Assembly (NCBI RefSeq): GCF_019396385.1
Contig: NZ_JAHKRN010000047.1
Location: 1-64,000, forward strand
DNA: 64,000 nt
Direction of reading: 5' to 3'
Source: Nonomuraea harbinensis
Lineage (GTDB): Bacteria; Actinomycetota; Actinomycetes; Streptosporangiales; Streptosporangiaceae
Below the pieces are notes generated by a model. That model worked only from the letters and a program-made list of their open reading frames with translations. It ran no database searches and had not been told where the DNA came from. Both the position numbers and the translations under genes were made by a program. Below, one piece after another: positions 7,960-15,540 of this stretch (position 1 is the stretch's first letter; each line of letters begins with the position of its first letter).

Positions 7960-7987
7960 AGTTCTAGGCAGCTCCACAAAAGCTCTA
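7960..7987. promoter_or_regulatory. SARP-type heptamer repeats in the divergent RiPP/regulator promoter
   Basis: On the minus strand three heptamers TAGAGCT, TGGAGCT and TAGAACT occupy 7987-7981, 7976-7970 and 7966-7960. Their starts are 11 and 10 bp apart. SARP-family activators recognise direct heptamer repeats with about 11-bp period, so this is a likely binding site of the divergent SARP upstream of the precursor gene. On the plus strand a TATAAG hexamer (7986-7991) may serve as the -10 of the SARP gene itself. Confidence 0.55.
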
Positions 7988-8001
7988 TAAGGTCGCTACA
8001 C

Positions 8002-10896
8002 ATGTCCGTGGAACGCGGGGCGCGTGTGGATTTCGCTGTCCTCGGGCCTCTTCGGGTCCTCGATTCAGGGCGTCCGGTGCGATTACCGCCCAAGCCGCGC
8101 GCGGTGCTCACCACCCTCCTGCTGCATCCGAACACGGTCGTCTCCAAGGACCGCCTGGTCATGTCGGTCTGGGATGATCCGCCCCGATCGGCCTGGGCCA
8201 ACCTGCAGAGCTACGTGTCCCTGCTCCGCAGGGCGGCGATCGAGGTGGAGACCCACGACCAGGGCTACCGTCTCCCGCTCACCCCCGCCCGGCTCGACCT
8301 CCTGGCCTTCGGCGACGCGGTACGGCAGGCCAGGCGGCAGGTCGCCCTGGGCAACGTGGACGACGCCCTCCCCCTGTTCGAGCAGGCGTTCCTGCTGTGG
8401 CGCGGCAGACCCGCGGAGGGGGCCGCGCTCGGCGCGGCGCTGACCCCGCGCATCAGCGAGCTGGAGGAGCAGGCGACGAGCGCCCGGCTCGACTGGATCG
8501 ACCTGCGGCTGCGGTCGGACCGGCACGCCGAGCTGGTCGGCGAGGTGACGGCGCTGGTGGAGGCCGCGCCGCTCAGCGAGCGGCTGTGGCACCGGCTGAT
8601 GCTGGCGCTGCACCGGGCGGGACGGCGGGCGGAGGCGCTGGAGGCCTACCGGCGGGCGAGGTCCGTGCTCGTCTCCGAACTGGGCGTCGAACCCGGCCAG
8701 GAGCTGCGCGACCTGCACGCCGCGCTGCTCGACGACGCCCCCGCCCAGCGCCCGCCGGCACCGGGGCGGGTCGTCCCCGGTCCAGCGAGTGTCTGCCTGC
8801 TCCCCCCGGACGTCGCCGACTTCGTCGGGCGCGACCGCGAGGCGCGCGCCATGGTCGAGGCGTTGCGCGGGACCGGAACGCGCTCCGCCGCACCGCTGAT
8901 CGTGGTGGTGTCCGGCCCGCCCGGTGTGGGCAAGAGCACCCTGGCCGTCCACGTCTCCCACCGGATGCGGGAGCACTATCCGGACGGCCAGCTGTTCGTC
9001 CGGCTGGACGGCGCCTCGCCCGCACCCCGTGACCCCGCCGACCTGCTCGCCGAACTGCTCAGAGCGCTCGGGGTGGACGGCGTCATGATGCCCGCGGCCG
9101 TCGAGGACCGCGCGGCGCTGTACCGGGCCAGGATCGCCGACCGCGCCGTCCTCGTGCTGCTCGACGACGCGGGCGGTGAAGCCCAGGTGCAGCCGCTGCT
9201 CCCGGGCACGTCGAGGTCGGCGGTGGTGGTCACGTCCCGGGGGCCGCTGCCCATGCTGGCGGGTGCCACCGCGTTGACGCTGGACGTGCCGTCGCCCGCG
9301 GACGCCCGTGAGTTCCTCGCGGAGGTGGTCGGCGCCGACCGTGTCGAGAGCGCCGCCGAGGCCGCCGAGACCATCGTGCGGGCATGCGGCCGGCTCCCGC
9401 TCGCGCTCCGCATCGCCGGGGCGCGCCTCGTCACCCGTCCGGCATGGCCGCTGGCCGAGCTGGCCCACCGGCTCACGGACGCCTCGACCCGCCTGGACGA
9501 GCTCCGGTCCGGGCGGCTGAGCATCCGCCGGCCCTTCGCGATGAGCTATGCGACGCTGTCCGACGAGGCGCGGCGCGCGTTCCAGGCGTTCGGGCACCTC
9601 GGAGTCGACGGCGTGGCCGCCTGGTCCATCGGCGCCCTGCTGGGGGAGCCCGCCCGCGTCGTGGACCACGCCCTGGAGGAGCTCACCGCCGCGGGCCTGC
9701 TCACCGCCGACGAGATCGACGGAGCCGCGCAGCCCCGCTACCACATGCACGACCTGCTGCGGTGTTTCGCCTCCGAGCTGTCCGGTGCGGAGTCCCGGTC
9801 GGACGCGCTGGGCCGGCTCGCCGCGGAGGCGCTCGCCCGGGTCACCGCCGCGTCGTGGGAGCTTCCCCACGCCGTCGCCCCGCCGCGAGCTCAGATCCCG
9901 GCACCGCCGTCCGCCGAGGGACGCGCCTGGTTGCTCGCGGAGCGCGCGGTCCTCGTCTCGGCCATCGAGGCGACGGCCGAGGCGGGCATGGTGTCCGTCG
10001 CCGCCGACCTCGCCTACGCGTTCTCCGCTTTCGGCACCGTACGCGGCTTCCACGACGACACGGGTCACGTGCTGGACGCCGTGATCCGATCAGCCCGGCG
10101 GCACGGCGACACGCGGACCGAGACGCACACGCGGCTGGTCCGGGCCGACGTCGAGATCGACCGGCGTCGAAGCCACACGGTCGAGCCGGAGTTCCGTGCG
10201 CTGCTGGCGCACTTCGAGGCGGTCGCCGACCATCATGCGGGCGGGTACGCGCTCGTCGGGCTCGCCTCCTGCCAGTTCGAATCAGGGGAACTGGAGCAGG
10301 CCCTGTCCAACGCCTCCAAGGCGCTCTCCGCGCTCCGCTCGGCCGGCGACGCCCACGGGATGCTGGCGGCCTGGATGGTCGTGGCGGGGGTCGCGGTCCT
10401 CCAGGGCCGTTACGACGACATCATCAGGACCTGCCGGCGCGCGCTGGAGATCGCGACCGACGACAGGAGCAAGGTGCATCGCGCCGGGTTCCTTCGCGGC
10501 CTCGGCATCGCGTGCTACGAGACGGGCCGGGTCGAGGAGGCGATCGGCCACTACCAGGCCAGCCTGGACCTCAGCCGCGAGCTCCAGTGGCCCAAGGGCG
10601 TACGGGCGACCCTGCGCAGGCTCGGCGAGGCCCATGCCGCGCTCGGGCGTTTCGACCGCGCGGAGGGCATGCTGCGGGAGAGCATGGAGATGTGCGCCCG
10701 CGCGGGTGACGCGCAGGGCGAGGCCCTGACCGCGTTCGCCCTCGGAGAGCTGTGCCGCCGGAGAGGGGACGAGCGCGGAGCCCTGGAGTACTTCACCTCC
10801 TGCCGCGCGCGTCTCGGCTCCACCGACGGCGTGTGGCGGACGCGCACCGAGCACGAGATCGCCCGTTCGACGGCCGCGCTCTCAGGGCCGGCTTGA
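8002..10896 (+). CDS. SARP-family regulator with BTAD, NB-ARC ATPase and TPR domains (AfsR-like)
   Basis: 964 aa from the ATG preceded by AAGG; a GTG 24 bp further in is an alternative. Domains in order: an OmpR-type winged helix (about 8-85, VLGPLRVLDSG to SYVSLLRRA), and a bacterial transcriptional activation domain (about 90-245, with the ERLWHRLMLALHRAGRRAEAL hallmark). An NB-ARC ATPase follows with P-loop GPPGVGKST near residue 304, a sensor/winged-helix region, and a C-terminal TPR array from about 730. This is the AfsR-like large SARP plan, in which ATP and TPR ligands modulate activator function. It is divergent from the peptide/ThiF/M50 operon, 78 bp away, and is its probable pathway-specific activator. 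Confidence 0.9.
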   Translation: MSVERGARVDFAVLGPLRVLDSGRPVRLPPKPRAVLTTLLLHPNTVVSKDRLVMSVWDDPPRSAWANLQSYVSLLRRAAIEVETHDQGYRLPLTPARLDLLAFGDAVRQARRQVALGNVDDALPLFEQAFLLWRGRPAEGAALGAALTPRISELEEQATSARLDWIDLRLRSDRHAELVGEVTALVEAAPLSERLWHRLMLALHRAGRRAEALEAYRRARSVLVSELGVEPGQELRDLHAALLDDAPAQRPPAPGRVVPGPASVCLLPPDVADFVGRDREARAMVEALRGTGTRSAAPLIVVVSGPPGVGKSTLAVHVSHRMREHYPDGQLFVRLDGASPAPRDPADLLAELLRALGVDGVMMPAAVEDRAALYRARIADRAVLVLLDDAGGEAQVQPLLPGTSRSAVVVTSRGPLPMLAGATALTLDVPSPADAREFLAEVVGADRVESAAEAAETIVRACGRLPLALRIAGARLVTRPAWPLAELAHRLTDASTRLDELRSGRLSIRRPFAMSYATLSDEARRAFQAFGHLGVDGVAAWSIGALLGEPARVVDHALEELTAAGLLTADEIDGAAQPRYHMHDLLRCFASELSGAESRSDALGRLAAEALARVTAASWELPHAVAPPRAQIPAPPSAEGRAWLLAERAVLVSAIEATAEAGMVSVAADLAYAFSAFGTVRGFHDDTGHVLDAVIRSARRHGDTRTETHTRLVRADVEIDRRRSHTVEPEFRALLAHFEAVADHHAGGYALVGLASCQFESGELEQALSNASKALSALRSAGDAHGMLAAWMVVAGVAVLQGRYDDIIRTCRRALEIATDDRSKVHRAGFLRGLGIACYETGRVEEAIGHYQASLDLSRELQWPKGVRATLRRLGEAHAALGRFDRAEGMLRESMEMCARAGDAQGEALTAFALGELCRRRGDERGALEYFTSCRARLGSTDGVWRTRTEHEIARSTAALSGPA

Positions 10897-10930
10897 CCTT
10901 GTGGCAAGGACAGGGCTTCTACTGTTCGCC

Positions 10931-11254
10931 ATGTTGCTGATAGGCGAAGTCGCCAAGCTCGCGGGCGTGACCCCCCGGACAGTCCGTCACTACCACCGGA
11001 TCGGGCTGCTCGCCGAGCCGGAGCGTACCGCCGGAGGTTATCGGACCTACGGCATCGGGGCGTTGAGCCGCCTGCTGCAGATCCGCAAGCTCACCGCGCT
11101 GGGCATGGGACTCGGCGAGGTCGCCGACGCGCTGACGGACACGGGCGGAATGGACGTGCGGGAGGCACCGCACGGCTTCCGTCGACTACTTTCCTGCGAG
11201 GAAAACAGATGGTACTTTCCTTATAGGAAAGTAGTAGTCGACCTCGGGGGATAG
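10931..11254 (+). pseudogene. Truncated MerR-family regulator
   Basis: The N-terminal 78 residues are a clean MerR winged helix: MLLIGEVAKLAGVTPRTVRHYH, then GGYRTYG and LTALGMGLGEVADAL. The conserved frame then ends, and about 30 unrelated residues run through the operator region of the next operon to a stop at 11254. The dimerisation coiled coil and effector domain expected after the DNA-binding domain are absent. It is best read as a 3'-deleted remnant. A free-standing DNA-binding fragment cannot be excluded. Confidence 0.6.
11190..11233 (+). promoter_or_regulatory. Double TTTCC-N5-GGAAA operator before the 2TM/winged-helix operon
   Basis: Two palindromes share one pattern: TTTCC-TGCGA-GGAAA at 11190-11204, and the perfect TACTTTCC-TTATA-GGAAAGTA at 11213-11233. 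Their centres are 26 bp apart. The second has a TATA-like core and lies 25 bp before the start of the 2TM gene, so it probably covers the -10 or start site. A larger inverted repeat (GTCGACTACTTTCCT against its near complement at 11226-11242) encloses both. The winged-helix protein encoded in the operon is the likely ligand. Confidence 0.6.
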
Positions 11255-11258
11255 TCCC

Positions 11259-11732
11259 ATGAACCAGCACGATGCCCAGGCTTCGCTCGACGACATCCAC
11301 CGCCTCCAGGACAGGACCCGTGAGCAGATCGTCCGCCAGAGCTTCGCGCTTCCGCGCGTGGTCATCTCCGCGCTCGGCCTCTTCACCGCCTTCGCGGCCA
11401 TCGACCTCCCGCGCCCCTGGAACTTCGTCGGTCTGGCGCTCGGGTGGGCGGTGTACGCGGGCGTGGGGATCGTCCACGAGCACCGGGCCTCGGTCCGCCG
11501 CAAGCCCACCCCGCCAGAGGTCCTTTTCCACGGCGGCCTGCTGGCCTGCATCATGGTGGCCTTCATCGTCGGCCGGATCGCCTCCTTCGCGCTGTTCGAC
11601 CTGCCGTCTCAGGGGCTGCTGTCACAGGCCGCCGCGGGCGCGACCGTGGCGGCCCTGGCCTACGTCGCGGCCACGCCCGTGAACCGCTCCCTCATGAAGG
11701 CGATCGTCCAGCAGGACGGCAGGGTCGCCTGA
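11259..11732 (+). CDS. 2TM-domain membrane protein
   Basis: 157 aa. A charged N-terminal helix (residues 1-30) precedes a hydrophobic pair near 33-68. Two further hydrophobic segments lie around 88-108 and 120-137. The N-terminal part resembles the 2TM domain that is often fused to or paired with small transcription factors. The stop overlaps the ATG of the next gene by 1 bp (TGATG), indicating coupled translation with the winged-helix regulator. Function unknown. Confidence 0.7.
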   Translation: MNQHDAQASLDDIHRLQDRTREQIVRQSFALPRVVISALGLFTAFAAIDLPRPWNFVGLALGWAVYAGVGIVHEHRASVRRKPTPPEVLFHGGLLACIMVAFIVGRIASFALFDLPSQGLLSQAAAGATVAALAYVAATPVNRSLMKAIVQQDGRVA

Positions 11733-12049
11733 TGGATCCGCTCTTCGACGAGTTCCTGCACGTCCCGGCGCGCCTGTCGATCGTGGCGCTGCTGGCGCCG
11801 GCCGAATGGGTGGACTTCGGCTTCCTCAGGGACTCGGTCGGCACCAGCGACTCGGCGCTGTCCAAGCAGGTCTCCGCGCTGACCGCCGCCGGGTACGTCA
11901 TCGTCCGTAAGGACCAGGACAAGCGCGCGCGGCGGACGTACGTGCAGCTCACCCCGCAGGGGCGGCTGGCCTTCCAGCGGCATGCGGCGGCTCTGGAGCG
12001 GATCGTCGCCCTCGCCCGCGATTCCGCCGGTCAGCCCACCATCGACTAG
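11732..12049 (+). CDS. Winged-helix transcriptional regulator (MarR/HTH_34-like)
   Basis: 105 aa, a single winged-helix domain. The features are FLHVPARLSIVALLAPAEWVDFGFLRD, the recognition helix region SDSALSKQVSALTAAGYV, and a wing with KRARRTYVQLTPQGRLAF. The size and motifs fit the one-domain regulators (HTH_34) that repress their own operons. It is cotranscribed with the 2TM membrane protein and probably binds the two palindromes upstream of it. The effector is unknown. Confidence 0.8.
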   Translation: MDPLFDEFLHVPARLSIVALLAPAEWVDFGFLRDSVGTSDSALSKQVSALTAAGYVIVRKDQDKRARRTYVQLTPQGRLAFQRHAAALERIVALARDSAGQPTID

Positions 12050-12340
12050 AAATGCGCTGGAGATGTTGGGTGCTGGGGTCGGGCTCGACCAGTCCACCCC
12101 CGGTCCAGGCCACACGGGGACGATCCCACGTCGTCTCCCGAGCTCGTCGACCCCTATCGCGCCGGTGTCGGGCAGAGCTCGCCGTGGCAGGAGTGGAACC
12201 TGAAAATGGCCGCGCTGGCGGAGGCCGACGTGGACGACCCTCATCGACGAGGTCGCGGAGCCCCGGCCAGCGGCGGGTCATGGAACTTCTGGTCGAGTAC
12301 GGACGACGGGAGCCGGAGCAATGGGGCCAGTGACCGTCTT
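12050..12340. other. Intergenic stretch without a supported gene
   Basis: About 290 bp between the winged-helix gene and the P-loop kinase stop. Short open frames exist, but none has a ribosome binding site together with recognisable protein content. It may contain decayed coding sequence. No repeat or hairpin stands out. Confidence 0.4.
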
Positions 12341-13015
12341 TCAGACCTTCTGTGGAAGGTAAGGGCTGAAGTGGTCGGCGACGAGCTCGGCGATCGCGGC
12401 GGCGTCGCGGGAACCGTCGACCTCGATCACCCGGATGCCGATCCGCTGGGCGGTGCGGACGGCGTCCTCCGCGACGAGGCGATCACGGGTGAGGCGGTTG
12501 GCCTGCGCCCGGGCCGGGTCGCTGACGCGGTGCCCGAGTGAGGCGGCCCGGGGGAGCTCCTGGACCTGGCGCAGGCGGAACTCCGGGGTGGGCACGATGA
12601 CGACCATCCGGCGCGGTGAGTCGATGACGGGCGCGACGAGTTCGGGGCGGAGCCCCCAGCCTTCGGCGATGATCGGGTGACCCGAGACGAGCGCGCGGAG
12701 GTCGTCCAGGGCCCACTCGAACCGGTCCGGGAAGCCGGCCAGCGTCTCGGCGGCCATCTCCTCCGGAGTGGTGTGGACCCACATCCGGTCCGGGTCGGGA
12801 CCGGTGACCGGCTCGCCGCGGCCGACGCGACGGGCGATCCGGCGGTCGTTGTGGCCGCGCGCGTCGTGGTAGTCGTAGTGGTAGACGGTGACGCCGTACT
12901 GGACGGCCAGGAGCCGTGCGACGGTCGACTTGCCGGCCCATTGGCCGCCGCCGATCCACAACGCGCGGCGCAGCGTGCCGAAGGGGTCCAAGGTCTGGGC
13001 GCCGTGGCTGGTCAC
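12341..13015 (-). CDS. P-loop NTPase, kinase-like
   Basis: 224 aa. A Walker A motif GGGQWAGKST lies at about residues 22-31, followed by HYDYHDARGH, where a substrate-site Asp/His cluster is expected in nucleoside and small-molecule kinases. RMVVIVPTPEFRLRQ and a lid-like Arg-rich stretch (RAQANRLTRDRLV) come later. The GTG start has AGGAGGA 5 nt upstream. Similar proteins in actinomycetes are mostly unnamed, and the phosphorylated substrate is not evident. Monocistronic. Confidence 0.7.
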   Translation of the reverse strand: MTSHGAQTLDPFGTLRRALWIGGGQWAGKSTVARLLAVQYGVTVYHYDYHDARGHNDRRIARRVGRGEPVTGPDPDRMWVHTTPEEMAAETLAGFPDRFEWALDDLRALVSGHPIIAEGWGLRPELVAPVIDSPRRMVVIVPTPEFRLRQVQELPRAASLGHRVSDPARAQANRLTRDRLVAEDAVRTAQRIGIRVIEVDGSRDAAAIAELVADHFSPYLPQKV

Positions 13016-13061
13016 CAGGTTCCTCCTGTGGTGGGGGCGCGACGGTGCGAGAGCGGGGCTT

Positions 13062-13084
13062 GAGTCTCAGGCCGCTTGAGACTC
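13062..13084. repeat. Inverted repeat upstream of tnpB
   Basis: GAGTCTCA (13062-13069) and TGAGACTC (13077-13084) form 8-bp perfect arms around a 7-nt loop. The repeat lies in the roughly 250-bp non-coding stretch between the kinase gene start and tnpB. It could be a terminator-like structure or part of the element's left end. No other gene is supported in this stretch. Confidence 0.4.
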
Positions 13085-13267
13085 CATCAGATCCTCCCGA
13101 GGGGACCGTCGCCTTCAGACAACGGGGGAATCGGGAGCGGGAGAGCCGCCAAGGCCCGAGCGTGCCCTGACCTGTCAGGTCCGCGCATCAGGGATGTCCT
13201 TCCTGGTTTTGTCGGCGCCGGCCGATATCGTGGCAATGTCGTTACCGAGTGTGATGGGAGGTGGGGT

Positions 13268-14452
13268 GTGCGCAGGTCGTTGAAGTTCCTGCTGCGCCCC
13301 ACCCGCCACCAGGAGATCGCTCTCACCGCGTGTCTGGAAGACCACCGGCAGCTCTACAACGCAGCCCTGGAGCACCGCCGCACCGCCTACGCCAAGGCGG
13401 GCGTGAGCGTCCGGTACGGCGACCAGTCGGCTGAGTTGAAGCACATCCGGGGCGATGACACCGGCGGGCAGGGCCGCTGGTCGTTCTCCTCCCAGCAGGC
13501 CACCCTGCGACGCCTCGACAAGGCGTTCCGCGCGTTCTTCGCCCGCGTCAAGGCCGGACGAGCCCCGGGCTTCCCGCGTTTTAAGGGCCGTGGCTGGTTC
13601 GACACCGTCGAGTGGCCGAAGGACGGTGATGGCTGCCGGTGGGACTCCCAGCCCGAGCACCCCTCGGCCACCTATGTCCGGCTTCAGGGGGTCGGGCACG
13701 TCCGCGTCCACCGGCACCGGCCCGTGCGCGGCCGGGTGAAGACGATCGCCGTCAAGCGTGAGAGCTCCCGCTGGTACGTAGTCCTGTCGTGCGACGAGGT
13801 ACCTGTCGGCCCGCTGCCTGCGACGGGTGCGGTGGCCGGGATCGACATGGGTGTGGCCTCGCTCGTCACCACCTCCGACGGCGTGCAGGTGGCGAACCCG
13901 CGCCATCTGGCCGCCACCGCCGGCCGCCTGGCGGACGCGCAGCGCGACCTGGCCGGCAAGCGGCGCGGCTCCCGGCGGCGGCGCAAGGCGGTGGCCCGCG
14001 TCGCCGCCCTGCACGGCAAGGTCCGCCGTCAGCGCCTGGACCACGCGCACAAGGCCGCGAACGTGCTGGTCGGCGCCTACGACGTGATCGTGCACGAAGA
14101 CCTGCGGATCACGAACATGACCCGCTCGGCGTCCGGCACGATCGAGGCTCCCGGCCGGAACGTCGCACAGAAGTCCGGCCTCAACCGGAGCATCCTGGAT
14201 GCGGGTTGGGGGGTGTTCCTGACGATCCTGTCGCACAAGGCTGAAAGCGCCGGTCGCAAGCTGATCGCGGTGAACCCCGCCGGCACCTCCCGCACGTGCT
14301 CGCGTTGCGCGCACGTGGCGAAGGAGAACCGCCTCACCCAGGCCGAGTTCCGGTGCGTGTCGTGCGGGCATGCCGCGCACGCTGATGTGAACGCGGCGGT
14401 CAACATCTTGAGGGCAGGGCTTGCCCTTCGCCAGGCTGCGGAAGCGGCTTAG
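13268..14452 (+). CDS. tnpB: RNA-guided endonuclease TnpB
   Basis: 394 aa from a GTG with GGGAGGTGG just upstream. The N-terminal helix-turn-helix (OrfB_IS605 N-terminal) region precedes a RuvC-like nuclease. The catalytic residues look intact: Asp193 in GIDMGV, Glu277 in VHEDL, and Asp373 in HADVNAA. A zinc ribbon (Cys344, Cys347, Cys363, Cys366) sits between the last two. TnpB cuts DNA using an omega RNA made from the element's right end, with the guide taken from the flanking DNA. Here that flank is the start of the adjacent MerR gene. All key residues are present, so this is not an obvious nuclease-dead derivative. Confidence 0.9.
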   Translation: MRRSLKFLLRPTRHQEIALTACLEDHRQLYNAALEHRRTAYAKAGVSVRYGDQSAELKHIRGDDTGGQGRWSFSSQQATLRRLDKAFRAFFARVKAGRAPGFPRFKGRGWFDTVEWPKDGDGCRWDSQPEHPSATYVRLQGVGHVRVHRHRPVRGRVKTIAVKRESSRWYVVLSCDEVPVGPLPATGAVAGIDMGVASLVTTSDGVQVANPRHLAATAGRLADAQRDLAGKRRGSRRRRKAVARVAALHGKVRRQRLDHAHKAANVLVGAYDVIVHEDLRITNMTRSASGTIEAPGRNVAQKSGLNRSILDAGWGVFLTILSHKAESAGRKLIAVNPAGTSRTCSRCAHVAKENRLTQAEFRCVSCGHAAHADVNAAVNILRAGLALRQAAEAA

Positions 14453-14488
14453 CGAGAAGCCGCTCCCTTCAGGGAGCGGAGGAGTCAC
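14411..14488 (+). ncRNA. Putative omega RNA 3' scaffold of TnpB
   Basis: The scaffold overlaps the tnpB 3' end and extends to the right end. Stem CCGCTCCC/GGGAGCGG with loop TTCA (14459-14478) is followed by AGGAGTCAC. An alternative stem AGCGGCTT/AAGCCGCT (about 14445-14465) shares its right arm, giving the mutually exclusive or pseudoknot pairing typical of these RNAs. The guide would start at about 14489. The 5' boundary is not defined and could lie much further into tnpB. Confidence 0.5.
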
Positions 14489-14489
14489 A

Positions 14490-15500
14490 GTGACGGGCAT
14501 GGACGACAACAACGAGACGTACCCGATCGGGGATGTGGCGCGCCGGACCGGTCTGAGCGTCAGCGCCATCCGCTACTACTCCGACGCCGGGGTCATCGCG
14601 CCCACCCACGTGACCGAGGCGGGCTACCGACTGTACGACGTCCGGGCCATCGCCCGGCTGGAGCTCATCCGTACCCTTCGGGACCTGGACGCGGGGCTGG
14701 ACGACATCCGCCGGCTGCTCGACGGCGAGACGTCGCTGCACGATCTCCTCGCGACGCACCTGGAGCTCGTCGAGCGTCAGGAACGTGACCTCCGGGCCAG
14801 GCGGGCCGTGCTCAGGACCCTGGTCAAGCAAGGCGGCACGGCCGCCAAGGTCGCCCTGATGCACAAGCTCGTCTCGATGCCCGACGAGGAACGCGAGCGG
14901 CTGCTCGACGACTTCTGGAACGAGGTCGGCGAGAACCTGGACGTCCCTCCCGGCTTCGTCGAGCGGTTGCACACGATGCGGCCGCGCCTGCCGGAGGACC
15001 CCACGGCCGCCCAGCTCGAAGCCTGGATCGAGCTGGCCGACCTGGTGCGGGGCGAGGAGTTCCGCGGCGCTGTCCGCTCCTGGCTCCAGGACACCTACGG
15101 CACGTTCCCGGGACGGCGGCTGGCCGACGCGCCGGTGTGGGACTTCATCCACCAGGAGGGGATGGAGATCGGGAAGGAGGTCCTGGAGGCGTATCGTTCG
15201 GGGCTGCCGGCCGACTCCCCGCGGTCGCGGGAGCTGGTCGTCGGCATGGCGGACGCGACCGCCGGGGCCCTCGCCGGCGGGCGCTCCACGGCCGAGTCAC
15301 GTGAGCGGCTGGCCACGGCCTTCCTCATGGTCGAGGAGATCCAGCGCTCGGATGCGGAAGAGAACGCCCGGTACGACGCCACCCACGGCAGATACCTGTC
15401 CCTGGTAGCCGTGATCAACGGGACCCCGCCCGACCTCGGCGAGGAGGCCCCCGCGCTCTTCGCCTGGATCGCGGCAGCCCTTCGTGCCTCGGCCCGTTGA
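14490..15500 (+). CDS. MerR-family transcriptional regulator with long C-terminal domain
   Basis: 336 aa. The N-terminal MerR winged helix reads YPIGDVARRTGLSVSAIRYYSDAGVI followed by EAGYRLYD, and a coiled-coil dimerisation helix ends near residue 115. The C-terminal region of about 210 residues is helical and unnamed. It is larger than in typical metal or drug MerR proteins, so it may bind a bulky ligand. The GTG start was chosen because GGAGGAG lies 5 nt upstream. That string is also the right end of the TnpB element, so the insertion supplies the ribosome binding site. The ATG 9 bp further in is the alternative start. Confidence 0.85.
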   Translation: MTGMDDNNETYPIGDVARRTGLSVSAIRYYSDAGVIAPTHVTEAGYRLYDVRAIARLELIRTLRDLDAGLDDIRRLLDGETSLHDLLATHLELVERQERDLRARRAVLRTLVKQGGTAAKVALMHKLVSMPDEERERLLDDFWNEVGENLDVPPGFVERLHTMRPRLPEDPTAAQLEAWIELADLVRGEEFRGAVRSWLQDTYGTFPGRRLADAPVWDFIHQEGMEIGKEVLEAYRSGLPADSPRSRELVVGMADATAGALAGGRSTAESRERLATAFLMVEEIQRSDAEENARYDATHGRYLSLVAVINGTPPDLGEEAPALFAWIAAALRASAR

Positions 15501-15540
15501 ACCTGGCGCAAGGTGATCTGGAGCTGTCACCCTCTTCGTC

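Larger units (their letters stand above)
13268..14488 (+). mobile_element. TnpB-only IS200/IS605-type element (left end not resolved)
   Basis: It contains one tnpB gene and the right-end hairpin typical of these elements. No Y1 transposase tnpA is present, so mobility would need a tnpA in trans. The right boundary is placed after GGAGGAGTCAC (14478-14488), the usual terminal string after the CCCTTCAGGG-type hairpin. No terminal inverted repeats or target duplication are expected for this family. The left end lies somewhere in 13085-13267 and was not identified. Confidence 0.65.

Noticed and set aside
12050..12340. A gene in the gap after the winged-helix regulator
   Set aside because: Open frames of about 90 codons lack ribosome binding sites and recognisable sequence.
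13268..14452. Nuclease-dead TnpB-derived regulator
   Set aside because: Asp193, Glu277, Asp373 and the four zinc cysteines are all present, so an active nuclease is the simpler reading.
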